From: Fibrobacterota bacterium
GTDB taxonomy: Bacteria; Fibrobacterota; Chitinivibrionia; Chitinivibrionales; Chitinispirillaceae
Length of the DNA: 64,000 bases
Assembly: GCA_023436205.1 (NCBI GenBank)
Contig: JAEZKC010000059.1
Coordinates: forward strand, 1-64,000
Direction: 5' to 3'
Shown here: positions 44,141 through 53,565 of the stretch, piece after piece
Numbering within the stretch: the first letter of the stretch is position 1
How the letters are laid out: each line of letters begins with the position of its first letter
Notes under the pieces: model-generated
Databases searched by the model: none
Told to the model about the DNA's origin: nothing
What the model saw: the letters and a program-made list of their open reading frames with translations, nothing else
Made by a program: the position numbers and the translations under genes

Positions 44141-45742
44141 ATGAGTAACCCTCTGGAAAAATTTTTTCAGGTTCAGGAACGCCCCGATGGAGTGTATATC
44201 ACTGTAAATAAAAATGTCACAATTCCCTCTGTTGAAGCAGTGTTGTCCACGCTTTATCAGGCGTCTGTCGTGAACGTAAATGAAAGTGTTCTGCGGGAGG
44301 TAATCTCCCGTTCCAGGGGAGTTTTTGAGCGGATAGGACCTAAATTCGAGTTTTATGATCCAGAAGTGGAAATGTTCCTCAAAGCTGATGTGCACCTGGA
44401 AAAAGCAGTTTTGGTAGTTGATCCTGAATTTCCTGTTTCAAGCTTGAATATATTCCAGCTTCAGCATTTTTTAGCTAGAAAGGGCGTCCGTTTCGGGATC
44501 AAATCAGATCTACTGAATAAAATCATCAAGGAAAGACTGTTCGGGGTTCCCCATGTAGTTGCAGAAGCCAAGTTGGCTGTGGCAGGCGAGAATGCCAGAA
44601 TTGAGATGAAGGTTGAGTTGGGCAACGAGCTTCGGCCGGAAGTTAAGAGTGACGGTTCAGTTGATTTCAGAAATGTGCGAAGTTTTACACCCGTTTCAGC
44701 AGGTCAGATTCTGGCTTTAAAAATTCCAGCAACTGAAGGAACTCCGGGTACTGCAGTTACAGGTGAGAATATACTTGCTCAGAAGGGAGAGGATAAAAAG
44801 CTTCCTGCCGGGCGCAACACGGAAATCTCTCCTGATGGCCTCACGCTTTCCGCCACAAAAAACGGTATAGTTAGTATTGAATCAGGTTTGATGTCCGTCA
44901 AAGAAGTTTTAACTATCAAAGATGATGTGAATTTCAGTGTCGGCAATATTAAATTCAGCGGTGATGTGATTATCCAGGGTAGTGTGCTTCCTGGTTTTTT
45001 GGTTGAAACTGAGGGAAGCATTCATATCAATGGAGAGGTGGAATCGGCTCGGATTGTGGCCAGAAACGGGTCAGTTTATATTGGAAAGGGTGTAATAGGC
45101 AGAGGTGATGCGCATATTTACGCCAAAACTGAAATCCGGGTCAGCTTCGCACAGGAAGCAATTCTAAAAACTGAAGGTACTCTCATATTTGAAAAATTCG
45201 TAATGCATTGTGACAGTACCTGCGGGGAAGTGGAAAGTGCAAACGGAAATATAATCGGCGGGGTCACCAGAGCGGAAAGATCAATATCTGTCAAGCATAT
45301 CGGAAGTGAAAATGAGGCGAAGACAGTTGTTGTGCTATTCGATAAAATGAAGGAAGCTCATAAAGAAAAGCTGAAAGAGCTGAATGCGCTGGAGGGTAAA
45401 CTTTCCTCTGAACTTGCAAATGTTGAAAAGCAATTGAAAACAAAAGCGGCAATCCTTCGCAAAACAGGAGATGAGCTGACAGACAGACATAAAGATGAGG
45501 TTCGTAAATGGGTTCAGAATTACAATATGCTCAATGAAAAGATCAAATATCTGAAACAGAAAAAAGAGGAAATTGAACAGATAATCGCCAAACCAGCAAC
45601 CTATGCCGGATTTATTCAGGTAAATGGAACTGTTTTTCCCGGGGTGGAGATTAATCTTTACGGTATTCCCTATATTAAAGGCTTTCCTCTTAATCGAAAG
45701 ACCTTCCGTTTGGCAGATAAAAATATTGAATTGCAAGGGTGA
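44141..45742 (+). CDS. FapA family protein (DUF342)
   Basis: A 533-residue cytoplasmic protein. The FapA/DUF342 core spans about 150-400: TPVSAGQILALKIPATEGTP, GENILAQKGEDKKLPAGRNT and the beta-helix stretch VNFSVGNIKFSGDVIIQGSV. A coiled coil follows at about 400-490 (KMKEAHKEKLKELNALEG onward) and a small closing module. FapA-type proteins are linked to polar localisation and Fap/DUF342 signalling, but their function is not settled. The STAS gene starts three bases after it, so they form an operon. Confidence 0.85.
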   Translation: MSNPLEKFFQVQERPDGVYITVNKNVTIPSVEAVLSTLYQASVVNVNESVLREVISRSRGVFERIGPKFEFYDPEVEMFLKADVHLEKAVLVVDPEFPVSSLNIFQLQHFLARKGVRFGIKSDLLNKIIKERLFGVPHVVAEAKLAVAGENARIEMKVELGNELRPEVKSDGSVDFRNVRSFTPVSAGQILALKIPATEGTPGTAVTGENILAQKGEDKKLPAGRNTEISPDGLTLSATKNGIVSIESGLMSVKEVLTIKDDVNFSVGNIKFSGDVIIQGSVLPGFLVETEGSIHINGEVESARIVARNGSVYIGKGVIGRGDAHIYAKTEIRVSFAQEAILKTEGTLIFEKFVMHCDSTCGEVESANGNIIGGVTRAERSISVKHIGSENEAKTVVVLFDKMKEAHKEKLKELNALEGKLSSELANVEKQLKTKAAILRKTGDELTDRHKDEVRKWVQNYNMLNEKIKYLKQKKEEIEQIIAKPATYAGFIQVNGTVFPGVEINLYGIPYIKGFPLNRKTFRLADKNIELQG

Positions 45743-45745
45743 AAA

Positions 45746-46456
45746 ATGGAAGAAATTGTGAACATATCCAAAAAAGGAAGGTACTTGTGGGTGACCCTTC
45801 CTGATTCGCTCAATCTCGAATCGAATCGGTCAATTGAGCAGCAGATTGAGGCGCAGCTTTCTGAAGAACACAATCACATCGTAATTGATTTTTCAGATAC
45901 AACTGCTCTCTACTCCTCAGGTCTTGGGCTGTTGATAAGATTGAGAAAAATGGCGATGGATATGGGGGGGAGCGTTTGTCTGATAAATGTTTGTTCCACT
46001 GTCCGTCATTTGCTTTTAGTGCTCAATCTCGATCGAGTGTTTCACATATACGCAACGGAGGTTGAATTTGAACTCTCCGAAGATGATATCTGGAAAACAA
46101 AAATTGCTCAGAATACTCTTCAGTTCCTTTTCGTTTCTGAAATGGAGAAGGATTTTTGCAGAATTGTCATTTCCGGTAAGATGATCGTAGGTCGTGATTA
46201 TTCTCTTTGTGCCTCCTTTTCTCCCGATCCGAATATTTCCATTTACGTTTTTGATCTCAGCAGTTTGGAACTCATTGATAGTACTGGCTATCGGGCACTT
46301 TGCTCCATAACTGAATCTATTCGCAGAAGCGGCGGTGAATGCCGGGCCTTTGGTGCGTCCGATCTGATTCAGGAACTCCTGGTTCTGCTCGGGGCAGATA
46401 AAATTTTTGAATTCTTTTCAGATGAGTCAAAGGTTTTTGAACAGATTGCCGGTTAA
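45746..46456 (+). CDS. Tandem STAS-domain protein (anti-anti-sigma-like)
   Basis: A 236-residue cytoplasmic protein made of two STAS domains. The first (about 1-110) has HIVIDFSDTTALYSSGLGLLIRL with a Ser in the position phosphorylated in SpoIIAA-like antagonists. The second (about 125-230) has IYVFDLSSLELIDSTGYRAL. Such proteins usually oppose anti-sigma kinases, but no kinase or sigma factor is adjacent. It is translationally linked to the FapA-like gene, suggesting that the two work together. Confidence 0.85.
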   Translation: MEEIVNISKKGRYLWVTLPDSLNLESNRSIEQQIEAQLSEEHNHIVIDFSDTTALYSSGLGLLIRLRKMAMDMGGSVCLINVCSTVRHLLLVLNLDRVFHIYATEVEFELSEDDIWKTKIAQNTLQFLFVSEMEKDFCRIVISGKMIVGRDYSLCASFSPDPNISIYVFDLSSLELIDSTGYRALCSITESIRRSGGECRAFGASDLIQELLVLLGADKIFEFFSDESKVFEQIAG

Positions 46457-46470
46457 ATGCTTTTTATCAG

Positions 46471-46496
46471 GTCCGCTGCCCGGCGGACTCTCTTTT
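46471..46496 (+). terminator. Intrinsic terminator after the tandem-STAS gene
   Basis: gtccgc and gcggac form a stem with loop tgcccg, followed by tctctttt. It lies 14 bp past the stop codon. Confidence 0.8.
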
Positions 46497-46532
46497 AATT
46501 CCTGCATTTGATACAATCTCCCATTTTTTACC

Positions 46533-46557
46533 ATCGTAATTTTTAAGGAAATCAGTG
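46533..46557 (+). repeat. 25-bp sequence shared with 7420-7444
   Basis: Matches 7420-7444 at 24 of 25 bases. It falls in the 131-bp gap before the DUF883-like gene; its frame continues the peptide IVIFKEIS without a start codon, which suggests a remnant of the small element seen in the other copy. Confidence 0.75.
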
Positions 46558-46587
46558 AGTCTATAACTCTCCGCAAAGGAGTATTGT

Positions 46588-47001
46588 ATGGATAAGAATT
46601 ATGACTACAGCGAGGAAAAATCTTCTCCTGAAAATGATTCTGGATTTCGGGAGAGGGTGGAGAGTAAAACAAAGGAATTCACAAGATCCGGCAGGGATGT
46701 AGCTGTCAAGGAGATAGAAAACATGGGTGATGCTTTGCATCGAGCTTGTGACAGATTGCACGAAGAAAATGACTTTTTCGCTGATGTGGCAGACACCTTT
46801 GTACAGAGATTTGACAGGCTGGGTGATTATGTGAAAAATCACAGTACCAGAGAAATCATTTCCGATGTGAATGATTACTCAAAAAAGAATCCCTACCTGG
46901 TTGTGGGTGGGCTTTTTGCAGCAGGGCTTGCGGCATCACGATTCATTAAAGCCGGAAGTAGTCCAGATGGCAGAGAAAGTGAAGCAAGGGGGCAGGTATG
47001 A
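46588..47001 (+). CDS. DUF883/ElaB/YqjD-like membrane-anchored protein
   Basis: A 137-residue protein. The first ~105 residues are hydrophilic and helical (SKTKEFTRSGRDVAVKEIEN, DFFADVADTFVQRFDRLGD), and a single C-terminal membrane segment (NPYLVVGGLFAAGLAASRF) near 108-126 ends in a short basic tail, the ElaB/YqjD layout. In E. coli such proteins attach ribosomes to the inner membrane in stationary phase; here this is inferred. Starts 4 bases before, and overlaps by ATGA with, the YqjE-like gene. Confidence 0.72.
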   Translation: MDKNYDYSEEKSSPENDSGFRERVESKTKEFTRSGRDVAVKEIENMGDALHRACDRLHEENDFFADVADTFVQRFDRLGDYVKNHSTREIISDVNDYSKKNPYLVVGGLFAAGLAASRFIKAGSSPDGRESEARGQV

Positions 47002-47435
47002 GCTTTGTAAAGGATAGATTTGTTTCGGTGGAGGAGGAATCAGTCGCTGATCTTGTAAGAGATCTGCGTGATGAAGCGTATACTATGGTCAGGCAGCAGA
47101 TTGAGCTTGCTAAAACGGAAACCACTGAGAAAGTGAGTATTTTGGGGAGAAACACAGCGTATCTTGCTTCAGGTGGTCTGGTCGCTTATGCAGGCTTACT
47201 TTTTCTTCTGGCGGGTCTCACATTCCTGGGATATGTCGGATTAGTGGCTGCAGGTGTTTCGGCGGCAGTATCACTCTGGCTGATGCCTCTTATCACTGGG
47301 GTAATCGTTGGAGCAATAGGGATTATCCTGGTGTTAAAGGCGATAAGTACATTTAAAAACACTTCGGTAGTTCCTGAAAAAACCGTCCACTCACTTAAGG
47401 AGGACAGAAAATGGATTTCGAGGCAAGGAAAATAG
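46998..47435 (+). CDS. Phage-holin-like membrane protein, YqjE/DUF1469 family
   Basis: A 145-residue inner-membrane protein with a soluble start and two or more hydrophobic segments (about 52-75, SGGLVAYAGLLFLLAGLTFLG, and about 83-115, PLITGVIVGAIGIILVLKAI). The opening LVRDLRDEAYTMVRQQIELAKTE is typical of YqjE. The family name 'holin' is structural; no lysis function is implied. It overlaps the DUF883-like gene by four bases and the DUF3618 gene by 25, so the three form one operon as in many Gram-negatives. Confidence 0.78.
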   Translation: MSFVKDRFVSVEEESVADLVRDLRDEAYTMVRQQIELAKTETTEKVSILGRNTAYLASGGLVAYAGLLFLLAGLTFLGYVGLVAAGVSAAVSLWLMPLITGVIVGAIGIILVLKAISTFKNTSVVPEKTVHSLKEDRKWISRQGK

Positions 47436-48334
47436 GCGGAAATGGTCATGTGGCTATCCATGATTGGTCTCCTGTGGACGAGAAGGGGCAACATAAAAGC
47501 TCTAACGAAATTCAAAATGAAATAGAAGAAACCCGTCACACCATGGATACCATTCTGGATGCACTTGAAGGAAGAGCAAATCCACGTACAATTATCGATA
47601 GATTTCTGGACACATTCCAGAAATCAGAAAACAAGCAAAAGGTAATGGACACTTTAGGAACTATCGGGAACAGTTTGTCCCGTTCATTTCAACGTAACCC
47701 CTTACCTTTTCTAATGGTGACAGCAGGTTCTGCCTGGATGATCTACGACAACCAGAGAGCAGCCAATCAGCCTCAGTACTACAGGGGTGAACAGGAAACC
47801 GCTACTGAAGGTATGAAACAAAAGGCTCAGGGTGCGGCAGGTCAGGGAAAGGAGAAGCTGGGTCAGGCAAAGGAACAGCTTCAGCAGAAAGCGGGACAGG
47901 CAGAAGAAAAACTCAAAGGCACAGCTTCAAGCGCCAGAGAAACCGCTTCTGATATTTCTGGACGTGCGAAGGAAACACTTCGATCGGGAGCTGAAAAAAC
48001 GGACTCACTGATTCATGAAAACCCGCTGGTGACCGGAGCAATTGCTTTAGTGGCAGGACTTCTGGCCGGGGCATTGACTCCTGAAACTAAGAAGGAAAAA
48101 GAGGTAATGGGGGAGCCGGCAAAAGATATCATGGATCAGGCAAAGGAAACTGGTCAAGGTGTTTCTGAAGGGGTTTCCAAGGGCCTCAATGAGGGGCAGA
48201 GTGAACCTGTTCCTCCGACAAATGAACTTTTAAACCCTCGGGAAACAGATACTAATCCTTTGGATATTTCTCAGGAGCAGATTGAAAAGCAGAAGAGAAT
48301 TTCTGAAGGTGAAGAACCTAACAAACTGATGTAG
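47411..48334 (+). CDS. DUF3618 protein with long LEA-like repeat region
   Basis: A 307-residue protein. Residues about 35-75 are the DUF3618 motif (EIEETRHTMDTILDALEGRA), and a short hydrophobic segment lies at about 95-112. The middle, about 136-205, is an Ala/Gly/Gln/Lys-rich repeat region (KEKLGQAKEQLQQKAGQAEE, then SSARETASDISGRAKETLRS) with the 11-residue rhythm of LEA/apolipoprotein-like helices. A second membrane segment is at about 210-228, then a hydrophilic tail. Likely a stress-linked inner-membrane protein. Start has aaggagg; it overlaps the preceding gene by 25 bp. Confidence 0.72.
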   Translation: MDFEARKIGGNGHVAIHDWSPVDEKGQHKSSNEIQNEIEETRHTMDTILDALEGRANPRTIIDRFLDTFQKSENKQKVMDTLGTIGNSLSRSFQRNPLPFLMVTAGSAWMIYDNQRAANQPQYYRGEQETATEGMKQKAQGAAGQGKEKLGQAKEQLQQKAGQAEEKLKGTASSARETASDISGRAKETLRSGAEKTDSLIHENPLVTGAIALVAGLLAGALTPETKKEKEVMGEPAKDIMDQAKETGQGVSEGVSKGLNEGQSEPVPPTNELLNPRETDTNPLDISQEQIEKQKRISEGEEPNKLM

Positions 48335-48340
48335 CAGTGA

Positions 48341-48360
48341 AGCGGGCCAATCGGCCCGCT
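48341..48360 (+). terminator. Bidirectional hairpin between convergent genes
   Basis: agcgggcc and ggcccgct form a perfect 8-bp stem with a 4-base loop, followed on the plus strand by ttac. It sits between the DUF3618 stop and the stop of the converging minus-strand gene, so it could serve both. Confidence 0.65.
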
Positions 48361-49068
48361 TTACAACCCTCTCATTTTCAATTGATCCATCTGCTTCTGC
48401 ACATCTTTTTGCAAGCTCAGCGATGCAGCTGACAATGTGTAATCGAAGCGTTTTTCCGGGGCTGCAATATTGATGGAAAACAGAACTCTTGTCTTGGGAA
48501 AATCCCAGCGGGCGTACGCGGCAGTTACCATGCGCTGATAATAATCGTATGGATGGTAACGCAGGTTCCAGCGCTCCTGTTTCAGATAGGCATCAAGTCT
48601 GGTGAAAGCAAACCGGGGGTCAAGTCCTTTGAATACAGGCTCTTTCTTCCCGTATTTCTTCCCCAGTAAAGAGTAGACATCCTGGATAAAGACAAGCGTA
48701 CGGCTTCTGATCACTGAATAATATTCATTTACACTGCGGTAAACATTATAGTTGAAGTCATAGTTGGCCAAATCATCAAAGTCGAATTTGACAGTAGCCT
48801 GGAAAAATCTTTCCTGCCAGAAGTAATACTTGACTGTTGATTTGTAGCCGGCAATTGTGGATGTTGTTCTGAACACTGTCACATTCATTTCTGCAGGAAA
48901 ATCCTGTGCGGAAGGGTCGGGTTGCCATCCGTTTGATCCAGTTGCCTGTTGTACCTGTTGTGGGTTTGCCCCCCATTGTGCGCCGTTGAATCCATCCGGC
49001 GAAGATTGTGCTGAGATGAAGGAAATGCAGAATAGTATGAAAAACAGGATTTTCGGTTGTGTTTTCAT
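48361..49068 (-). CDS. Secreted protein of unknown function
   Basis: A 235-residue exported protein with signal peptide (ILFFILFCISFISAQ). No domain recognised. The mature part begins GFNGAQWGANPQQVQQATG, a pattern like the beginning of proteins with a single beta-sheet domain, and has many Tyr/Phe (YYFWQERFFQATVKFDFDDL). It is downstream of the 175-residue lipoprotein gene, overlapping its stop by ATGA (four bases), so the two are co-translated. Confidence 0.62.
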   Translation of the reverse strand: MKTQPKILFFILFCISFISAQSSPDGFNGAQWGANPQQVQQATGSNGWQPDPSAQDFPAEMNVTVFRTTSTIAGYKSTVKYYFWQERFFQATVKFDFDDLANYDFNYNVYRSVNEYYSVIRSRTLVFIQDVYSLLGKKYGKKEPVFKGLDPRFAFTRLDAYLKQERWNLRYHPYDYYQRMVTAAYARWDFPKTRVLFSINIAAPEKRFDYTLSAASLSLQKDVQKQMDQLKMRGL

Positions 49069-49592
49069 TCCACAGTTCCCTCAATGGTGGCGTTTCTTAT
49101 TTCCAGACGTTCAGCATTTGTTCCCTTTACCGGTCCCGTAGCGGCAAAAAAGAGCTCCAGTCTGATTTTTCCTCCCCTAAACCGGTCTAGATGTCTGGCA
49201 CGAGCCCCTAAAGATGCATCTGCCGATTGGGGATTAGTTGGATGGATATCATAAGATGAATTAAAGTCATAATATCTGGCCATGTGTAGCAGCGTCGATC
49301 TTTTCCCCACCAAAGTGTCTATTCCGGGATAAAGGTCCAGTCGCAAAAGATCTCCGTTTCTTATACGGTTGATTTCGGAAAATGTGCTTGAATAAAAATA
49401 CATCCGGACCGTATCTCCGATGAGCATACATCTGTTTGGCCACTGCCAGTTGCCGCTCAGTTCACAGTATTGGTTGTTAACATACCCCGCGAAAGTCGCC
49501 GTTGGAGAATACAATGGCAGTGGCAATCCCTGTTCACTGCAGGTAAGCAGGTTCAGTGCGCAAATGGAAAATATCAGGACAAATTTTGCCAT
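49065..49592 (-). CDS. Small lipoprotein of unknown function
   Basis: The start at 49592 is chosen because agagg lies upstream and it opens a lipoprotein signal (FVLIFSICALNLLTC), with Cys18 as the probable acylated residue; a 29-codon longer frame has no such signal. The 175-residue mature protein is mostly beta-strand-like (FAGYVNNQYCELSGNWQW, RMYFYSSTF). Function unknown. It is the upstream partner of the secreted protein at 48361-49068 and shares a four-base overlap with it. Confidence 0.62.
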   Translation of the reverse strand: MAKFVLIFSICALNLLTCSEQGLPLPLYSPTATFAGYVNNQYCELSGNWQWPNRCMLIGDTVRMYFYSSTFSEINRIRNGDLLRLDLYPGIDTLVGKRSTLLHMARYYDFNSSYDIHPTNPQSADASLGARARHLDRFRGGKIRLELFFAATGPVKGTNAERLEIRNATIEGTVE

Positions 49593-49779
49593 GCCAGCCT
49601 CTTTATTGCTATCGGCAGTTTTCAACGTGTGCTTGAGGCTTCTCTTCCTTATATATAATATGATCTTATCTACCCGCACATCAAAACGGGAGAAGTATCG
49701 GTGGACGCTTAATTGAGAATCACTTATTTTAGGAATCTTTTCATTTTATGATTGCGGATGTTTTTCGGCAAAGGGGCAA

Positions 49780-52700
49780 ATGGTCGAAATGAGCCATGTA
49801 AGAAGGGTTTTTGTAGAGAAGCGCAAGGGGTACGATGTTTATGCCGGTAAACTGCTGGGAGATCTCAGGGACAATCTGGGGATTTCAGGTTTGTCTGGGG
49901 TGCGTGTCCTGAACCGGTATGATATTGAAGGAATAAGCGACCAGCAGTATGAAGCTTCCAAACCCATAATCTTTGCAGAACCGCCGGTTGACCTCGTTTA
50001 TGATGAAGAAATGCCTTTTGGTGCTTATGAACGGGTTTTTGCGATAGAATATCTTCCGGGTCAATACGATCAGCGGGCAGACAGCGCCTCACAATGCATA
50101 CAGATTCTCACTCACGGATTACGTCCTGCGGTTGCAGCTGCACAAGTGATTGTACTTCAGGGGAGCATAAGTGATGCTGATTTTGAAAAAGTGAAACGCT
50201 ACTGTATCAACCCGGTTGACTCAAGAGAGGCATCACTTGAGAAAGTTTCCACTCTCGATATGGATATCGAAGTGCCTTCGGATGTGGAGGTGCTTACCAA
50301 CTTTGTTTCCCAGGGAAAAGATGCACTGGAGGCGTTACGGATATCTCTTGGTTTGGCTATGAAACTTGAGGACCTGCTGTTCTGTCAGGAATACTTCAGA
50401 GATACTGAAAAGCGAAATCCTACCATAACCGAAATACGAATGCTTGACACATACTGGTCTGATCACTGTCGTCATACCACATTCCTGACTTCCATTGAGG
50501 ATGTAAAAATAGAGGACAGTTCCCTCAATCTACCAGTCAAGGATGCTTTTGATACCTACAAGGCTGCTCGAGAATATGTTTACGGGGAAAAGAAGAAGGA
50601 TATTTCCCTGATGGATATTGCGCTGATGGGTATGAAGGAGCTGCGTAAACGAGGTCTGCTTGAAGACCTGGATGTTTCTGAGGAGATAAATGCCTGCAGC
50701 ATAGTTGTGCCTGCAGAGATTGACGGGAAGCAGGAAGACTGGCTTATCATGTTTAAAAATGAGACGCACAATCATCCCACCGAAATTGAACCCTTCGGAG
50801 GTGCGGCCACCTGTCTTGGCGGCGCTATCCGTGACCCTTTGTCGGGGAGGTCGTATGTCTATCAAGCTATGCGCGTTACCGGTTCAGGGGATCCCCGCAC
50901 AGCTGTTAAGGATACTCTTCCCGGTAAACTCCCTCAGCGTAAAATAACAACACTGGCTGCACATGGATACAGTTCCTATGGTAATCAGATTGGACTTGCT
51001 ACAGGGCTTGTATCTGAAGTTTATCATGAAGGATTTGTGGCAAAGCGCATGGAGATTGGAGCCGTTATTGGTGCTGCGCCCCGCTCAAATGTAAATAGAG
51101 ATGTTCCTCTTCCGGGAGATATTGTCGTGCTGCTTGGGGGACGAACAGGACGTGACGGCTGCGGAGGAGCAACAGGATCATCCAAGGAACATACAGAAGA
51201 GTCCATACAGACATGCAGTGCGGAGGTGCAGAAAGGAAATCCGCCCACCGAACGCAAAATTCAGAGATTATTCAGGAATTCTACTGTAAGCAGAATGATC
51301 AGGCGCTGTAATGATTTTGGAGCCGGGGGCGTTTCGGTTGCCATAGGAGAATTGGCCGCTGGGTTGGATATCGATTTGGATGCTGTGCCCAAAAAATACG
51401 AAGGTCTTGATGGTACCGAGCTTGCCATTTCAGAAAGCCAGGAGCGTATGGCGGTGGTTATCAGTCCATCAGACCTGGATGCTTTCAGAAAATATGCAGA
51501 TGAAGAAAATCTGGAGACAGCTGTTGTGGCCAAAGTTACCGATACCAGAAGACTCAGAATGAGCTGGCGCGGGAAAAGAATTGTGGATCTGAGCCGCGAC
51601 TTTATCGATACTAACGGTGTAACACAGAAGACTGAACTGACAGTTTCTGCTCCTGCAATCGAAGATGATTTCTTTGCTAAGCCTCTGACTTCTGCCTGGA
51701 AAAATGGAAATTTGAAGACCGCATTTCTTGAAACATTGACCGATCTTAATGTTTGCAGTCAGCGCGGCATGGTGGAAATGTTTGACAGCACCATCGGTGC
51801 TTCAAGTGTTCTTCTTCCTTTTGGTGGTAAGTACCAGGCAACTCCTACGGAATGCATGGTCGCCAAGCTTCCAGTACTTGAGGGTGAAACGCGTACCGGA
51901 ACAGTAATGGGCTATGGATACAATCCAAACTTGGCCTCCTGGAGCCCATTCCATGGTGCTGTTTATGCAGTCATTGAATCGGTTGCAAAGATCGTTGCTG
52001 CCGGAGGGGACTATCGAAAGATCAGGTTGACACTTCAGGAGTATTTCGAAAAGGTCGGCACCGACAGAAACCGCTGGGGTAAGCCATTTTCAGCCTTGCT
52101 GGGAGCTTATCTGGTTCAGACAAAGCTTAAAATTGCCGCAATTGGAGGAAAGGACAGCATGTCTGGTACTTTCAAGGATATGCACGTCCCGCCGACGTTA
52201 GTTTCATTTGCACTCGCTCCGGTTGATGTCTCAAAAGTAATCTCTCCGGAATTCAAAAAAGCCGGAAACACGGTAGTTCTCGTATTAATGCCCAGAGATG
52301 AACATCAGATGCCCATGTTTGATGTACTGGAGAAAAATTATTCTGCCATTACTGCTGCAATTGAAAACGGTGTGGTTGCTTCGGCACACACCGTGAGGGC
52401 CGGCGGAATTGCTGAAGCCGTGGCCAAAATGTGTTTTGGAAACAAGATAGGTTTTGAGTTTGATGCAGACGTTAAGTCGTCGGAAATTTTTATGCCGGAA
52501 TATGGCAGTATTATTCTCGAACTGAATGGCACAGCCGGTGTCGATTCCCTGGGTGACATTGATGTTCGTGTGATTGGAACCACATCTGTATCCAAAACCG
52601 TTGTGATTGGAGGAGAGGTTCTTGACCTTGATGAATTGTATGCCTCCTGGGAAAATCCTCTCGAAAAGGTGTTTCCCTCCCATGCGCCCGTAACACAGTG

Positions 52701-53565
52701 TACCATGGGTGATTCCGTAAGTACAAACGTAAAGAAAATATCGGCTGTTTCGGGCCCCCGCATCGTAAGGCCACGGGTACTTATACCGGTTTTCCCGGGT
52801 ACTAATTGCGAATACGACAGTGCACGGGCGTTCACGAAGGCTGGCGCGGAGTGTGATTTCTTTGTCTTGCGGAATTTGAATTCTCAGGATGTCGATGATT
52901 CTATCAAGGAAATGGCTGAGCGAATCAGCAAAGCTCAAATATTGATGATACCGGGAGGGTTCAGTGCCGGTGATGAGCCAGACGGTTCCGGAAAGTTCAT
53001 CGCAGCTTTTTTCCGTAACCCCCGAGTGAAGGATGCGGTAACCGATCTTTTGAAAAATCGTGACGGGCTGATGCTGGGCATTTGCAACGGGTTTCAGGCG
53101 CTCATCAAGCTGGGACTTGTGCCCTATGGAGAAATCAGGGATCTGGATGAGGATAGCCCCACCCTTACCTTTAATACCATAGGACGTCACATCTCCAGGG
53201 TTGCCTATACCAGAATCTGCTCTGTAAATTCTCCCTGGCTTTCCGGAGTTGAAGTGGGGGACATACATGCCATTCCCATCTCTCATGGCGAGGGGCGGTT
53301 CGTAGCTTCCGCCCAGCAGCTGAAAACACTCTTCGACAACGGTCAGATCGCGACCCGCTATGTCAATTGTGAGGGTGATTACGAGGCTGGGTTGAATGGT
53401 AACTGCAACGGGTCATGTGAAGCCGTTGAAGGGATCATCAGTCCTGATGGGCGCGTACTGGGAAAAATGGGACATTCTGAGCGTAATGGCACCTGGGTCG
53501 CCAAAAACATTCAGGGTGAGAAGGATCAGCACATCTTCCAATCCGGTGTACGCTATTTTTCTTGA
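49780..53565 (+). CDS. purL: Phosphoribosylformylglycinamidine synthase, single-chain
   Basis: Step four of purine synthesis: FGAR plus glutamine and ATP to FGAM. The 1261 residues include the synthase domains (FKNETHNHPTEIEPFGGAAT, GGRTGRDGCGGATGS) and a C-terminal class I glutamine amidotransferase with LMLGICNGFQAL (Cys1102) and SHGEGRF (His1169, Glu1171). The opening VRRVFVEKRKGYDVYAG and the overall wording fit the long 'clade II' form rather than the E. coli sequence. No purine riboswitch was seen upstream. A second ATG three codons in is an alternative start. Confidence 0.96.
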   Translation: MVEMSHVRRVFVEKRKGYDVYAGKLLGDLRDNLGISGLSGVRVLNRYDIEGISDQQYEASKPIIFAEPPVDLVYDEEMPFGAYERVFAIEYLPGQYDQRADSASQCIQILTHGLRPAVAAAQVIVLQGSISDADFEKVKRYCINPVDSREASLEKVSTLDMDIEVPSDVEVLTNFVSQGKDALEALRISLGLAMKLEDLLFCQEYFRDTEKRNPTITEIRMLDTYWSDHCRHTTFLTSIEDVKIEDSSLNLPVKDAFDTYKAAREYVYGEKKKDISLMDIALMGMKELRKRGLLEDLDVSEEINACSIVVPAEIDGKQEDWLIMFKNETHNHPTEIEPFGGAATCLGGAIRDPLSGRSYVYQAMRVTGSGDPRTAVKDTLPGKLPQRKITTLAAHGYSSYGNQIGLATGLVSEVYHEGFVAKRMEIGAVIGAAPRSNVNRDVPLPGDIVVLLGGRTGRDGCGGATGSSKEHTEESIQTCSAEVQKGNPPTERKIQRLFRNSTVSRMIRRCNDFGAGGVSVAIGELAAGLDIDLDAVPKKYEGLDGTELAISESQERMAVVISPSDLDAFRKYADEENLETAVVAKVTDTRRLRMSWRGKRIVDLSRDFIDTNGVTQKTELTVSAPAIEDDFFAKPLTSAWKNGNLKTAFLETLTDLNVCSQRGMVEMFDSTIGASSVLLPFGGKYQATPTECMVAKLPVLEGETRTGTVMGYGYNPNLASWSPFHGAVYAVIESVAKIVAAGGDYRKIRLTLQEYFEKVGTDRNRWGKPFSALLGAYLVQTKLKIAAIGGKDSMSGTFKDMHVPPTLVSFALAPVDVSKVISPEFKKAGNTVVLVLMPRDEHQMPMFDVLEKNYSAITAAIENGVVASAHTVRAGGIAEAVAKMCFGNKIGFEFDADVKSSEIFMPEYGSIILELNGTAGVDSLGDIDVRVIGTTSVSKTVVIGGEVLDLDELYASWENPLEKVFPSHAPVTQCTMGDSVSTNVKKISAVSGPRIVRPRVLIPVFPGTNCEYDSARAFTKAGAECDFFVLRNLNSQDVDDSIKEMAERISKAQILMIPGGFSAGDEPDGSGKFIAAFFRNPRVKDAVTDLLKNRDGLMLGICNGFQALIKLGLVPYGEIRDLDEDSPTLTFNTIGRHISRVAYTRICSVNSPWLSGVEVGDIHAIPISHGEGRFVASAQQLKTLFDNGQIATRYVNCEGDYEAGLNGNCNGSCEAVEGIISPDGRVLGKMGHSERNGTWVAKNIQGEKDQHIFQSGVRYFS

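Noticed and set aside
46998..47435. Phage lysis module suggested by the holin-like protein
   Set aside because: The neighbours are the usual YqjD and DUF3618 partners, with no endolysin or phage genes; 'holin' here is only a family name.
49680..49779. Purine riboswitch before purL
   Set aside because: The 100-bp leader lacks the conserved purine-aptamer loops and shows no pairing pattern like it.
52285..53286. 333-codon minus-strand frame inside purL
   Set aside because: Long, but antisense to the conserved glutamine amidotransferase domain of purL and without family features; its length reflects the composition of the sense gene.
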